Shown here piece by piece: positions 43,058-51,759 of a DNA stretch of 64,000 bases. How positions within the stretch are numbered: the first letter of the stretch is position 1; the number at the start of each line of letters is the position of its first letter. A program made the position numbers and the translations under genes. The DNA comes from JABDIY01 sp963751955 (GTDB lineage Bacteria; Actinomycetota; Acidimicrobiia; Acidimicrobiales; SZUA-35). The stretch is taken from NCBI GenBank assembly GCA_963751955.1, contig CAVVWM010000009.1:62001-126000 (forward strand), given 5' to 3'. The notes under the pieces are model-generated. The model was not told the DNA's origin. It worked only from the letters and a program-made list of their open reading frames with translations, and made no database searches.

Positions 43058-44089
43058 GTGCCGACGCCCGCCAAGATGACCGCGGCGGTGACCACCGCTC
43101 ACGGAGGGCCGGAGATGACCGAGGTCAGGAGCGACTGGCCCATTTCGGTACCCGAGCCTGGCCAGGCATTGGTGCGCGTCACTGCCGCAGCCCTGAACAA
43201 CACCGATATCTGGTCCCGGTCGGGTGCCTACGGGACTCCCGAGAACCCCCATGCGGTGGCCGGCTGGAAGGGTGTGCCGTTGGAGTTTCCACGTATTCAG
43301 GGAATTGACGTTGCCGGTGTGGTGGACAAAGTGGGTAGAGGCGTCGACCCTGGTTGGGTGGGTCGACGGGTACTCGTAGATCCCGTCGTGCATTACCGGG
43401 ACGGTTTCCCGGTGTCGATCATCGGCAGTGAGGTGGACGGCGGGTTTGCTCAGTATCACTTGACGAGCGAAGCTCAGCTTCATGGTGTGAGCGATTCGCC
43501 GCTGTCCGATGCTGAGCTGGCATGTTTGCCCACCGCCTATGGAACTTCGCTGGGAATGATCAACCGGGCTGGCTGCAAGGATGGAGAGCGAGTTCTGGTG
43601 ACTGGATCATCGGGCGGCGTGGGATCTGCTGCCATTCAGCTTCTGCTGTCCCGCAATTGCCATGTGATTGCTCGCACCAGCCTCGACAAGGCCGACAAGG
43701 TGGCGGCCGCGGGGGTCGCCGAGGTATCGGTTCGCGACCATGACCCGATCTCCCGTATCGAAGAGGTGGATGCCGTCGTCGATGTGGTGGGAGGCGACGA
43801 GTTCGGTGAGCTGCTCGATCGATTGCGGGACGGAGGTCGGATGGTCACCGCAGGTGCGATCGCCGGACCGGTGGTGCCTTTCGACATTCGACGCCTCTAC
43901 CTGCGGCAACGGACGCTCATCGGGTCCACGATGCATTCTCCCGACGACTTCGTCGAACTGGCCGCACTGGCCAGGACAGGCGCCCTGCAACCGATCGTCG
44001 GCGAGACCTATGCTCTGAGCGACATCGCAGAGGCGCAGGCCCGCTTCTTGCGCAAGGACTTCGTGGGCAAGCTGGTGCTCGAGCCCTGA
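43058..44089 (+). CDS. Zinc-free medium-chain alcohol dehydrogenase/quinone oxidoreductase-like protein
   Basis: 343 residues. GroES-like N-terminus (AALNNTDIWSRSGAYG, FPRIQGIDVAGVVDKVG) and a Rossmann domain with VLVTGSSGGVGSAAIQLL. RSKAD-type phosphate contact reads ARTSLDKADKVAAAG. The zinc-binding Cys/His set is absent, as in quinone oxidoreductase and crotonyl/acryloyl reductase branches. It is NADPH-type by SLDKADK, though this is only suggestive. It lies between the ACAD and stand-alone A genes but on the opposite strand to NRPS 2, so it may belong to the cluster. Start is GTG 43058, with no strong ribosome-binding site. Confidence 0.78.
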   Translation: MPTPAKMTAAVTTAHGGPEMTEVRSDWPISVPEPGQALVRVTAAALNNTDIWSRSGAYGTPENPHAVAGWKGVPLEFPRIQGIDVAGVVDKVGRGVDPGWVGRRVLVDPVVHYRDGFPVSIIGSEVDGGFAQYHLTSEAQLHGVSDSPLSDAELACLPTAYGTSLGMINRAGCKDGERVLVTGSSGGVGSAAIQLLLSRNCHVIARTSLDKADKVAAAGVAEVSVRDHDPISRIEEVDAVVDVVGGDEFGELLDRLRDGGRMVTAGAIAGPVVPFDIRRLYLRQRTLIGSTMHSPDDFVELAALARTGALQPIVGETYALSDIAEAQARFLRKDFVGKLVLEP

Positions 44090-44224
44090 GTCTGAGGGCA
44101 ACAGGCGACAAACGACTCGCCCAACGGGGTACATACGCCCTGTTCGGCCGTAAACGCTCTTTGTACCCTTCGCAGTCCTAGCGCATCCGCCCGCCCTGGG
44201 CGTTCGTATATCCCTTTGATCCTC

Positions 44225-45790
44225 ATGGCTGCCAACACCCTCGTCGACCTAGTCCCCCACGCAGCACAACTGCGACCCACCGGCGACGGCGTGGTTGGCC
44301 TCGATCGATCATTCAGCTGGCTCGAGGTGCACCGCCGGGTCCAGAGGCTCACCGACGTGTTGATCGACCACGGGGTCTCCCCTCATGACCGGGTGGCGGT
44401 TGTGCGACCCAAAGGGCACGAGTCGTTCGAGGCGGTTCATGCAATTCTTCGAGCCGGTGCGATCATGGTTCCGATCGACCCGATGGCGCCTGCCGACGCA
44501 GTTGCCCCGATTCTGGCCGATTCCGGAACTTCGGCGATCATCGGCCACGCCCCCACGATCAAACGAGCCCGGGTACTGGACTCGCCCTCGGTCACCCTGG
44601 TTCTGTGCACCGGATCAATCGACTCGCTGGATACCGACGTCACCGTGGTCGATATCAACCAACTCGACGAGCACAATTCGGCTGTCGTTTTGCCCCACGT
44701 CGAACCCGACGACCCGGCCTACCTCATCTACACCTCTGGCTCCACCGGAACACCCAAGGGCATACTTCACACCCACGCCAGTGCGCTCGCCTACGCAACT
44801 GCCACAGTTGAGGCTCATGCGATGATCCCTTCTGACCGGGTAGCGGCGATGACAGGTCTTCACTTCGACATGTCAACCTTCGAGCTGTATGCAACACCGT
44901 TGGCAGGCGCTGCGATTGTCCAGATGAGCGAACCACATCTGCGATTCCCGGCCAGCTTCACCCAACGAGCGTCCGAGCAACGGACAACCATCTGGTATGC
45001 CGTCACTTTTCTCCTGCAACAAATCCTCGAGCGGGGTGCGTTGGCCGAGCGCGACTGGACCCATCTCAGAATGGTGATGTTCGCCGGCGAGGTTTTCCCA
45101 TCGGCCGCACTCCGAGCTCTGATGGCAGCGCTTCCCGACGCGGAATTCGTGAACGTCTACGGACCTGCCGAAGTGAACGCCTCGAACATTCACACCGTGA
45201 CCAGTCCGCCCACCGATGACGAAGACGTTCCGATCGGCCCCGGGCTCGGCGATGCCCGAATGCTGGTTGTCAATCAAGACGAACAACCTGTTCCCAACGG
45301 CACCAAAGGGGTTTTGTGGATCTCCGCTCGCACCAGAATGCGGGAGTACTGGAACCGACCCGACTTGACCGCCGCCACCGGGCGGCCGCGTGAGGACGGA
45401 CCAGATTGGTACATCACCGGTGATGTGGTCACCCTTGACGACGATGGGGTCGTGTGGTTCCACGGTCGAAGCGATCATCAGGTCAAGCTGCGGGGAATCC
45501 GTGTCGAACTGGAAGGGGTAGAGTCCGCCCTCACCAACCATCCTGATGTTCTTCATGCCATAGCCGGTCCCTGGGGTGGCGAGCCGGGAACCCTGGCGGT
45601 GACCGCCGTGTTGGCCCCTGATGCCACCCTCGACCTCCGGTCACTACAGAAGTGGGCGGCCAGGAAACTGCCGGCGGTAGCGATTCCCGCTCATCTGAGC
45701 GTCACGGACGCCCTGCCTCAAACACCGAGTGGCAAGATCGATCGGAAATCGATCAGAATCCAACTCGCCAAAGCTCCCCAGGAGATCTGA
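44225..45790 (+). CDS. Stand-alone adenylation enzyme (amino acid-AMP ligase of NRPS type)
   Basis: 521 residues. AMP-binding motifs: LIYTSGSTGTPKGILHTHAS, GPAEVNASN, WYITGDVVTLDDDG, GRSDHQVKLRGIRVELEGVE, and TPSGKIDR with catalytic Lys. Hand-read pocket residues start with Asp (FDMSTFELY), so an alpha-amino acid is expected; the set DMFWMAVASK is hydrophobic, loosely like prolyl-AMP ligases, but this is weak evidence. The stop overlaps the start of the carrier-protein gene (TGATG), so the two are coupled and the enzyme most likely loads that carrier. The ORF could start nine bases earlier at 44216. Confidence 0.88.
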   Translation: MAANTLVDLVPHAAQLRPTGDGVVGLDRSFSWLEVHRRVQRLTDVLIDHGVSPHDRVAVVRPKGHESFEAVHAILRAGAIMVPIDPMAPADAVAPILADSGTSAIIGHAPTIKRARVLDSPSVTLVLCTGSIDSLDTDVTVVDINQLDEHNSAVVLPHVEPDDPAYLIYTSGSTGTPKGILHTHASALAYATATVEAHAMIPSDRVAAMTGLHFDMSTFELYATPLAGAAIVQMSEPHLRFPASFTQRASEQRTTIWYAVTFLLQQILERGALAERDWTHLRMVMFAGEVFPSAALRALMAALPDAEFVNVYGPAEVNASNIHTVTSPPTDDEDVPIGPGLGDARMLVVNQDEQPVPNGTKGVLWISARTRMREYWNRPDLTAATGRPREDGPDWYITGDVVTLDDDGVVWFHGRSDHQVKLRGIRVELEGVESALTNHPDVLHAIAGPWGGEPGTLAVTAVLAPDATLDLRSLQKWAARKLPAVAIPAHLSVTDALPQTPSGKIDRKSIRIQLAKAPQEI

Positions 45791-46041
45791 TGCCCGACGT
45801 CACCACCCTCACCGCCGAACTCTGCTCGTTCATCGATGCCGAGGTGAGCCTCGATCCCGACTCGCCGGTGCAACCCGATACTGACCTGCTCACCACAGGC
45901 CTCGTCGACTCACTCGGAGCGATGGAGGTTGTTCATTGGCTCGAAGAGAGCCAGAGCATCGACATCGACCCCGTCGATATCACAATCGAGAACTTCCAGA
46001 CCGTCGAGCGGATGGTTGCTCTCGTCGCCCGGCTCGCCTGA
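45790..46041 (+). CDS. Free-standing acyl/peptidyl carrier protein
   Basis: 83 residues. TGLVDSLGAMEVVHWLEE gives the phosphopantetheine Ser (about residue 41) in a DSL motif, and the rest is the four-helix carrier fold with an acidic surface. Its ATG overlaps the stop of the adenylation gene. It is probably charged by that enzyme, modified by the ACAD-like oxidase, then offered to C1 of NRPS 1. The DSL rather than GGDSL motif fits free-standing carriers of this type. The 4'-phosphopantetheinyl transferase at 22194 could activate it. Confidence 0.88.
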   Translation: MPDVTTLTAELCSFIDAEVSLDPDSPVQPDTDLLTTGLVDSLGAMEVVHWLEESQSIDIDPVDITIENFQTVERMVALVARLA

Positions 46042-46153
46042 ACTATCGTCGGACGACCACGTTCTACTGAAAAATCGTCGGACGACCACCCGAGGGGTAG
46101 CGGGGCGACGCCAGAAGCGCAGAATGTCGTGGGCTGACGACAGAAGGGGCGGT

Positions 46154-47203
46154 CTAGAGCGATTCGTAAGGACTGTAGGGATCGATGGGATGGTGCTGGA
46201 GCCGGGTGTGAAGCCCAACATTGAGTTCGCGGGCGTGCTCTAGAGCGATCTCGGCCACGATCAAGTCCTCAAGCGCCCATCCGGTCGAATCGAAAACAGT
46301 GAGTTCGCTGCGCCATTCCGCAAATGTTCCGGCGTTCTGTACGAGCTCTACGAGCGTGGGACCCAGCTCGTCCGGGCTGAGCTGCTGGCTCTCCCCTTCT
46401 TTGAGACATTGAGCCACCTCATCGGGTACCACCAGCGCCGCTCTCAGCAGTTCCACCGGCAGCTCGGTCTTGCCCGGGAAGTCGGCGCCAACAGCGTTGA
46501 TATGGACGCCACGCTTGAAGTCATCAAACTCCGCGACCGGCCCGGCGCCGATATCGACCGTGGTTGCGGTGCACACAATGTCGGCGTCAGCAATCGCCTC
46601 AGCCGCCGTCTCAGCAATTTCGACTGCGACACTGAGCGGCAGTCGTTCGGCGAAAGTTGCGGCAACGGAAGGGTCAGCGTCGAAGGCGACGATCTTGTTG
46701 ATCGGTCGGATACGAGAAATCGCGTGAGCCTGGGTGACGGCTTGAGCTCCGCACCCCACCAGTCCGAGAACCGACGCATCAGCGCTAGACAGTACGTCGC
46801 TGACAACCGCCGATGCGGCACCGGTGCGAATAGCGGTCAGGAGAGTGGCTTCAACAAGGGCCACAAGACCACCTGTTGAAGTGTCATGGATCGAAGTGGT
46901 TGCCATCACGCTGGGTAGGTGACGTTGAGCTGGATTCGACGGGTGATATCCCACTGTCTTGATTCCGACCGCCCGACCGAGCTCCATGGAGGGCATCCAT
47001 TCCACCAAACCCAGGGTCGGCTTTTCATACTGAAATCCGCCCCGCTCGATGGTAATTGTGATTTCGGGGTCCAGCTCCTGGGCAGCCTCACGAATCCTCG
47101 CGATCGCTTCGTCCATGAATCGATCCAACCCGACGGTTGAAATGATCTGTGCAATGTCCGATGCGGTGATAACCGCAGTGGAGTTGCTACCTATGTGCGC
47201 CAT
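46154..47203 (-). CDS. Ornithine cyclodeaminase/mu-crystallin family enzyme
   Basis: 349 residues. LGLVGCGAQAVTQAHAISRI is the NAD-binding motif and HINAVGADFPGKTELP carries the Asp that is catalytic in ornithine cyclodeaminases. VFDSTGWALEDLIVA is the C-terminal family motif. Known members convert L-ornithine to L-proline, act on lysine, or reduce imines (including in diaminopropionate synthesis). In this cluster, proline or a related cyclic amino acid for the stand-alone adenylation enzyme is the most economical role, but this is inferred. ATG 47203 with GGGAG upstream is preferred over TTG 47215. Confidence 0.82.
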   Translation of the reverse strand: MAHIGSNSTAVITASDIAQIISTVGLDRFMDEAIARIREAAQELDPEITITIERGGFQYEKPTLGLVEWMPSMELGRAVGIKTVGYHPSNPAQRHLPSVMATTSIHDTSTGGLVALVEATLLTAIRTGAASAVVSDVLSSADASVLGLVGCGAQAVTQAHAISRIRPINKIVAFDADPSVAATFAERLPLSVAVEIAETAAEAIADADIVCTATTVDIGAGPVAEFDDFKRGVHINAVGADFPGKTELPVELLRAALVVPDEVAQCLKEGESQQLSPDELGPTLVELVQNAGTFAEWRSELTVFDSTGWALEDLIVAEIALEHARELNVGLHTRLQHHPIDPYSPYESL

Positions 47204-47352
47204 TGTCGCTCCCAATCAGAATCGCCCGCCAGGGTTAAAAACGATTACGGCCCAGAGTGGCGTTCGGATGCGGTATACGCCATCCCAGAGCGAAGGAAGG
47301 CCGTGAGCAGTCTTACCCGGGGGTGCCGGCGAACTAGATCTACGCTGAATCC

Positions 47353-48501
47353 ATGGACCCGTTCTCGGCCGATCTAGTTGGCCTTCACTTGGCGACAGAG
47401 ATGCTTGCTACAGGCCTGCCACGGCCACCCTCTGAACTCCCGGCGACCCCTCCGACCATAGGAGTCGGTCCGATTGCGGCCCTGCAGATGATGGCCCCTG
47501 TGGTGCTCGACGGCGCTCGGGATCTGGGGGCACCTGGATTCTTCGCCCACATGGATCCACCTACTCCGTGGATCACCTGGGCGGTTTCGCAGTGGACGGC
47601 CAGCCGCAACCAGAACCTCCTCCATCCCGATGTAGCTCCCACCGCACGCGACCTCGAACAACGCGTTGTCGGATGGTTCGCTCCACTGTTCGGAATGAAC
47701 GGCGGACACATGACTCCGGGTTCCACCGTCGCCAATCTCACCGCTCTGTGGGCGGCTCGAGAAGCGGGCTGTGTCGAGGTGGTTTCCACACCCAATGCTC
47801 ACCTCAGCGTGAAGAAGGCTGCCCACATTCTGGGAATGGACTATCGCATGGTCGACTGGGCCGATTCCCACGACCTGAGCTCCTCAGCTGCGGTAATCAC
47901 GGCTGGCGCCACGAGCACCGGAGAGATCGAGCGGCTCGACGCTGCCCACACGGCTCGCTGGCGTCATGTCGATGCCGCATGGTCGGGCCCGCTACGCCTG
48001 AGCGCCACTCATCGTCACCTGCTCGAGGGCATCGAGTCCGCCGACAGCGTTTCGATGTCAGCCCACAAGTGGCTCTTTCAGCCCAAGGAATCGGCGTTCG
48101 TCATGTTTGCCGACACCGAATCCGCCCATCGCTCAGTCACTCTTGACGGTGCCTACCTCTCGACCCCCAACGTGGGACTCTTGGGCTCACACGGGGCAAC
48201 CGCAGCACCGTTGGCCGCAACCCTTCTGGCCTATGGTTTCGATGGCGTGGCGTCGTGGATCGACCACACAATGGAATTGGCTGACCAGCTCCACAAACTC
48301 ATTGTCGACCATCCCGCACTGGAGGCTCGAACCCCACCTCAGTCCGGGGTGGTGAACTGGCGCCGAATCGATCGGAGGGCCCCGAGGCTCGGCCAGGTCT
48401 TCGTCTCGACGACGACGGTCGATGGCGAGAACTGGCTGCGGTCGGTGGCGGCGAATCCAATGGCCGATCCCGACCTGATCGTCACAACCATCGGGGGATG
48501 A
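47353..48501 (+). CDS. PLP-dependent group II amino acid decarboxylase
   Basis: 382 residues. HMTPGSTVANLTALWAAREAG and HVDAAWSGPLRLS (PLP-contacting His and Asp) precede SMSAHKWLFQPK, where Lys239 forms the Schiff base. This is the glutamate/DOPA/aspartate decarboxylase family. It is about 80-150 residues shorter than typical glutamate decarboxylases. The NRPS 2 pocket looks like a beta-alanine code, so decarboxylation of aspartate to beta-alanine is an attractive role, but other amines are equally possible by sequence. TACGCT six bases before the ATG gives a leaderless start. It diverges from the cyclodeaminase-like gene. Confidence 0.83.
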   Translation: MDPFSADLVGLHLATEMLATGLPRPPSELPATPPTIGVGPIAALQMMAPVVLDGARDLGAPGFFAHMDPPTPWITWAVSQWTASRNQNLLHPDVAPTARDLEQRVVGWFAPLFGMNGGHMTPGSTVANLTALWAAREAGCVEVVSTPNAHLSVKKAAHILGMDYRMVDWADSHDLSSSAAVITAGATSTGEIERLDAAHTARWRHVDAAWSGPLRLSATHRHLLEGIESADSVSMSAHKWLFQPKESAFVMFADTESAHRSVTLDGAYLSTPNVGLLGSHGATAAPLAATLLAYGFDGVASWIDHTMELADQLHKLIVDHPALEARTPPQSGVVNWRRIDRRAPRLGQVFVSTTTVDGENWLRSVAANPMADPDLIVTTIGG

Positions 48502-48512
48502 GAGCGCAAGCA

Positions 48513-49691
48513 CTAACGGGCGGCAACAGGGCGCAACAGGAAAGCAGCGAGGAACGCAGCTGCTACCGAGATCACGATCCCCCACCACCGACTGGACGCC
48601 AGATCGTTGAGCACCGAAACTACTGCTGGACTGATCGAAGCCGACAATCCGAAGATCATGGTGATCACTCCCATCCCCTGGCCGAGCTTCTGTGACTCGA
48701 AGAGTTCGGTCCCATAGATCCCCTGCAGCGGTGAAGTTGCACCGATCCCGAAACCGGCGATCACCACATACCCAAGCCCAATCAGCGGATTCACGGTGAC
48801 ACCAAGGAGTGCCGCGCCGAGTCCGATGGCAACGAAGGCGACCTGGAGTGCTCGGCTCGTTCCAAGCCAACGAACCAGCTGGGTGACCGGGAGGCGACCC
48901 AAGAACTGGGTGGTGCCTCGCAACCCCGCAAGCCATGCTGCAGTGGTCAACGACAGGCCCGAATCGGTCATCAGCGGAACCTGATACACCAGAATCACAC
49001 CGGTTGCGATCCCGATGGCTGCGCTAGCGGCCGCGTAACGGCGCTTGGGAACAGTGTCCAGCATTGCCAGCCAGCGCACTCGATCCGATTGGTCCGCTCG
49101 TGGCGTTTGGGCTGATGAGAAGGCGGCGACGAACACCAGTACAGCGCCCGTGACCGAAGCCAGTACTCTGAGAGCGATTCGCCAGTCGTAGGTGGTCACC
49201 AGCCATGCCGACAGAGGTAGGTAAATGGTGCTGGCGAAAGCACCATAAAGCGTCACAACACCGACTGCCCGCGAAATGTTCAGCGGCGCCCGTCGGATCG
49301 CGACGGTTTGTGTGATGTGGTAGAAGCCGAAGCCGGCCAACACGGCTCCACCCAGCGAGCTTGCGCATGCGAATACAAACAGGGAACCGGTTGACGAGGC
49401 GATCCAGAACGCAGTGGTTGTAACCAGACCGGTCAGACAGAACAGCACACGAGGAGAAAACCTGTCGATGGCTCGCCCGCCAAAGGGAGCGGCGATCGAG
49501 CCGGTGACGCCGGACAGTCCGAATGCAACCACAACCCAACTTTCCGACCAGCCGGTATCGGCAACAATCGGATCGAGCAGCACGCCGAAGGCGTAGTACC
49601 AGCTTCCGTAAGCGGCGATCGTGACGACTCCGAGCAGCGAGACATGCCACCACGGGAACGATTCAGCGCCTTGCTGACCCTGACTCTGCAC
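48513..49691 (-). CDS. MFS transporter, probable exporter
   Basis: 392 residues with 12 predicted membrane helices. The N-terminal half has ALSGVTGSIAAPFGGRAIDRFSPRVLF, a motif A-like loop (GRAIDRFSPR), and the second half continues with LAGLRGTTQFLGRLPVTQLVR. The family includes drug and oxalate/formate-type transporters. Its stop lies 12 bases past the stop of the decarboxylase on the other strand, so it sits at the edge of the NRPS cluster and may export the product; alternatively it belongs with the upstream SDR. The start is GTG 49691, with no clear ribosome-binding site. Confidence 0.78.
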   Translation of the reverse strand: MQSQGQQGAESFPWWHVSLLGVVTIAAYGSWYYAFGVLLDPIVADTGWSESWVVVAFGLSGVTGSIAAPFGGRAIDRFSPRVLFCLTGLVTTTAFWIASSTGSLFVFACASSLGGAVLAGFGFYHITQTVAIRRAPLNISRAVGVVTLYGAFASTIYLPLSAWLVTTYDWRIALRVLASVTGAVLVFVAAFSSAQTPRADQSDRVRWLAMLDTVPKRRYAAASAAIGIATGVILVYQVPLMTDSGLSLTTAAWLAGLRGTTQFLGRLPVTQLVRWLGTSRALQVAFVAIGLGAALLGVTVNPLIGLGYVVIAGFGIGATSPLQGIYGTELFESQKLGQGMGVITMIFGLSASISPAVVSVLNDLASSRWWGIVISVAAAFLAAFLLRPVAAR

Positions 49692-49724
49692 AGGGGGCCC
49701 TCGCCTTCTACATCTGCGGTCGGT

Positions 49725-50510
49725 CTACCCGGCGAAACCGGTGATGCCGCCATCGATGGGAATCGTGACGCCGTTGATGAAGGCCCCGGCTCGGCTGGCG
49801 AGGAACAGGACCGTTCCCGCCACGTCCTCGGGGCTGCCGATTCGCCCCATCGGCACCATTGATTCGACCAGTTTGCGACCATCTCCGTCGAGGGCCGTAG
49901 CCATCATCTGAGACTCGAAGGGGCCGGGCGCAATCGAGTTCACCGTGACGTAGTCCTTGGCGAGGCGCTGTCCCATGTGGCGGGCGAGCATATGAAGTCC
50001 TGCCTTCGAGGCGGAGTAGGAGAAGTTGTCGACAAATGTGGGGACGGCGATTCCGTTGATCGATCCGGTCATGATGACGCGGGCCGGATCCTCGGCTGTA
50101 CCGGCCGCCTTCAACTGGGGTAGCAGCGACTGGGTGAGGAAGAAGGGTGATTTGAGGTTGATGTCGATCACCTTGTCGAATCCGGACTCTGGCATCTCCC
50201 CCAGCGGAGCCACCCAGTTGGCGCCAGCGTTGTTGCACAGGATGTGCAGCTTGTCCTCCCGCTCGGTGAAGGCTTTGGTGAACGACGCCAACCCTGCGCT
50301 GGTGGAAAGATCGGCCGGAAGCGACACACACTCCCCCAACTCGCTGAGCTCTGCTGCAGCTTGATCACACGCTGTGGCCTTACGAGCGGTGATGTACACC
50401 TTGGCGCCGCTCGACAGCAGCCCGGTGGCGATCATGTAGCCAATCCCTCGCGAACCGCCAGTGACGATTGCAGTCTTGCCGGCCACGCTGAACAGAGCAT
50501 TCACATCCAT
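49725..50510 (-). CDS. SDR family oxidoreductase
   Basis: 261 residues. VTGGSRGIGYMIATGLL, VYITARKATACDQAAAEL, NNAGANWV, TGSINGIAV and YSASKAGLHMLARHMG give cofactor site, Asn, Ser, Tyr and Lys. An Arg after beta-2 (TARKA) suggests NADPH use. It resembles FabG-like and gluconate-type reductases; the substrate is unknown. ATG 50510 is preceded by TAGGCT at six bases (50522-50517 on the minus strand), a leaderless start. The MFS gene follows by 33 bases. Confidence 0.86.
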   Translation of the reverse strand: MDVNALFSVAGKTAIVTGGSRGIGYMIATGLLSSGAKVYITARKATACDQAAAELSELGECVSLPADLSTSAGLASFTKAFTEREDKLHILCNNAGANWVAPLGEMPESGFDKVIDINLKSPFFLTQSLLPQLKAAGTAEDPARVIMTGSINGIAVPTFVDNFSYSASKAGLHMLARHMGQRLAKDYVTVNSIAPGPFESQMMATALDGDGRKLVESMVPMGRIGSPEDVAGTVLFLASRAGAFINGVTIPIDGGITGFAG

Positions 50511-50554
50511 CGGCCGAGCCTACGGGACGCACCCGACGGCAACGAATCTAGGGC

Positions 50555-50980
50555 TCAGCCGCGGCGCATCCGAACGTGGGGAATACCGTCTTCGACGAAC
50601 TCTTCACCGCTCTGAACGAACCCAAATCGCTCGTACCACTTCTTCAGGTAGGTCTGAGCGTTCAGTTCAATTGGTCCGTCACACAGACCGATGGCCCGAT
50701 CCATCAGGGTGGCGGCGTACCCAGCCCCGCGATGGTTTGCCGCCGTTGCCACCCGGCCGATTCTGTGACAGTGAGTATCGGTCAGAAGGCGAAGGGTGGC
50801 TGCTACATCACCATCGATTTCGACCCACAGATGAGTAGTGCCTGGCTCCAAGTCGCGACCGTCGAGTTCGGGGTACGGACAGTTCTGCTCGACCACGAAC
50901 ACATCAACCCGGAGACGCAGAAGATCGTGTAGTTGACGTGCGTCTAGATCAGCGGCCGGAACGACGTGGACCGCCACCAC
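50555..50980 (-). CDS. GNAT family acetyltransferase (ElaA-like)
   Basis: 141 residues. LRLRVDVFVVEQNCPYPELDG and RIGRVATAANHRGAGYAATLMDRAI carry the acetyl-CoA pyrophosphate loop (R-x-x-G-A/G-x). NAQTYLKKWYERFGFV is the ElaA-type C-terminus. Its GTG start at 50980 overlaps the enoyl-CoA hydratase stop by a base, so the genes are coupled. Acceptor substrate unknown. In-frame sequence further upstream lies inside the hydratase gene and is rejected. Confidence 0.82.
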   Translation of the reverse strand: MVAVHVVPAADLDARQLHDLLRLRVDVFVVEQNCPYPELDGRDLEPGTTHLWVEIDGDVAATLRLLTDTHCHRIGRVATAANHRGAGYAATLMDRAIGLCDGPIELNAQTYLKKWYERFGFVQSGEEFVEDGIPHVRMRRG

Positions 50981-51735
50981 TAATCCTTGGCCATCCGGGC
51001 CTTCAGCCCGGCTACCATTTCGGTGAACGCAGGCTCGCCCATCGACCACACCTGGGTGTCGAGTTCGTTGTCAACAGCGTCAGAGCCGCTCTCGATCCTC
51101 TGGGTGCGTTGAATCGTGTCTTTGGTTCGCATGAGTAGCTCTCGCGGGGCAGAAGCCGCCTTTGCTGCCAGCCGTTCCGCTTCTGCCAACAGCCCGCCGT
51201 CGGGAACACAGGTCCAAGCCAGACCAACCTCAGCCGCCCGTGCGCCGTCGAGAACCTCACTGAACAGCACCATTGCCTTGACGGTCTGGAGGTCGGTCTT
51301 GTTTCGGAGACGCCATGTATGTCCACCGCCTGGGCCGATGCCGATCTGGAGGAACCGGCTGTCGAACTTGGCTGACTCGGCCGCCACCACGAGATCACAG
51401 CACAGCACTGCGTTCATACCGGCACCTACGGCGGCACCGTTGACCGCGGCGATCGTGGCCAGGCGGCTCTCGGACATGCGAATGAATCCGGCATACACCT
51501 TGCGGAGCCCGTCATGGCCGGGGTTGGCGAGCAGTTCGTCGAGGTGACCACCCGAGCAAAACCCTTTCCCGGCACCGGTGATGATCACTGCGCTCATCGA
51601 CTCATCGGCTTCCAGTTCGTCGAAGGCAGCGACGACCCGGGCACTCATATCCAGCGTGAAGACGTTTCGCCGATCGGGGTCGTTCAGGGTGATGATTGCG
51701 TATCCGTTTTTGCGTTCGACCAGCACAGATTCCAT
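50980..51735 (-). CDS. Enoyl-CoA hydratase/isomerase family protein
   Basis: 251 residues. Crotonase signatures: NVFTLDMSARVVAAF, ITGAGKGFCSGGHLDEL (oxyanion hole GFCSGG) and AAVNGAAVGAGMNAVLCCDLVVAA with the second oxyanion-hole Gly. FDSRFLQIGIGPGGGHTWRL lacks the standard pair of catalytic Glu (one position holds Ile or Gly), so hydration is not assured; isomerase or hydrolase roles are possible. ATG 51735 is preceded by TAGGGT at seven bases, overlapping the promoter of the divergent gene at 51760. It is the first gene of a unit with the GNAT gene. Confidence 0.85.
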   Translation of the reverse strand: MESVLVERKNGYAIITLNDPDRRNVFTLDMSARVVAAFDELEADESMSAVIITGAGKGFCSGGHLDELLANPGHDGLRKVYAGFIRMSESRLATIAAVNGAAVGAGMNAVLCCDLVVAAESAKFDSRFLQIGIGPGGGHTWRLRNKTDLQTVKAMVLFSEVLDGARAAEVGLAWTCVPDGGLLAEAERLAAKAASAPRELLMRTKDTIQRTQRIESGSDAVDNELDTQVWSMGEPAFTEMVAGLKARMAKD

Positions 51736-51742
51736 GGCGGTC

Positions 51743-51752
51743 ACCCTATTCT
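51743..51752. promoter_or_regulatory. Overlapping divergent leaderless promoters (51735 minus / 51760 plus)
   Basis: Minus-strand TAGGGT (51748-51743) lies seven bases before ATG 51735. Plus-strand TATTCT (51747-51752) lies seven bases before ATG 51760. The hexamers share base pairs 51747-51748, so initiation in one direction should compete with the other. Confidence 0.6.
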
Positions 51753-51759
51753 CTGAACT

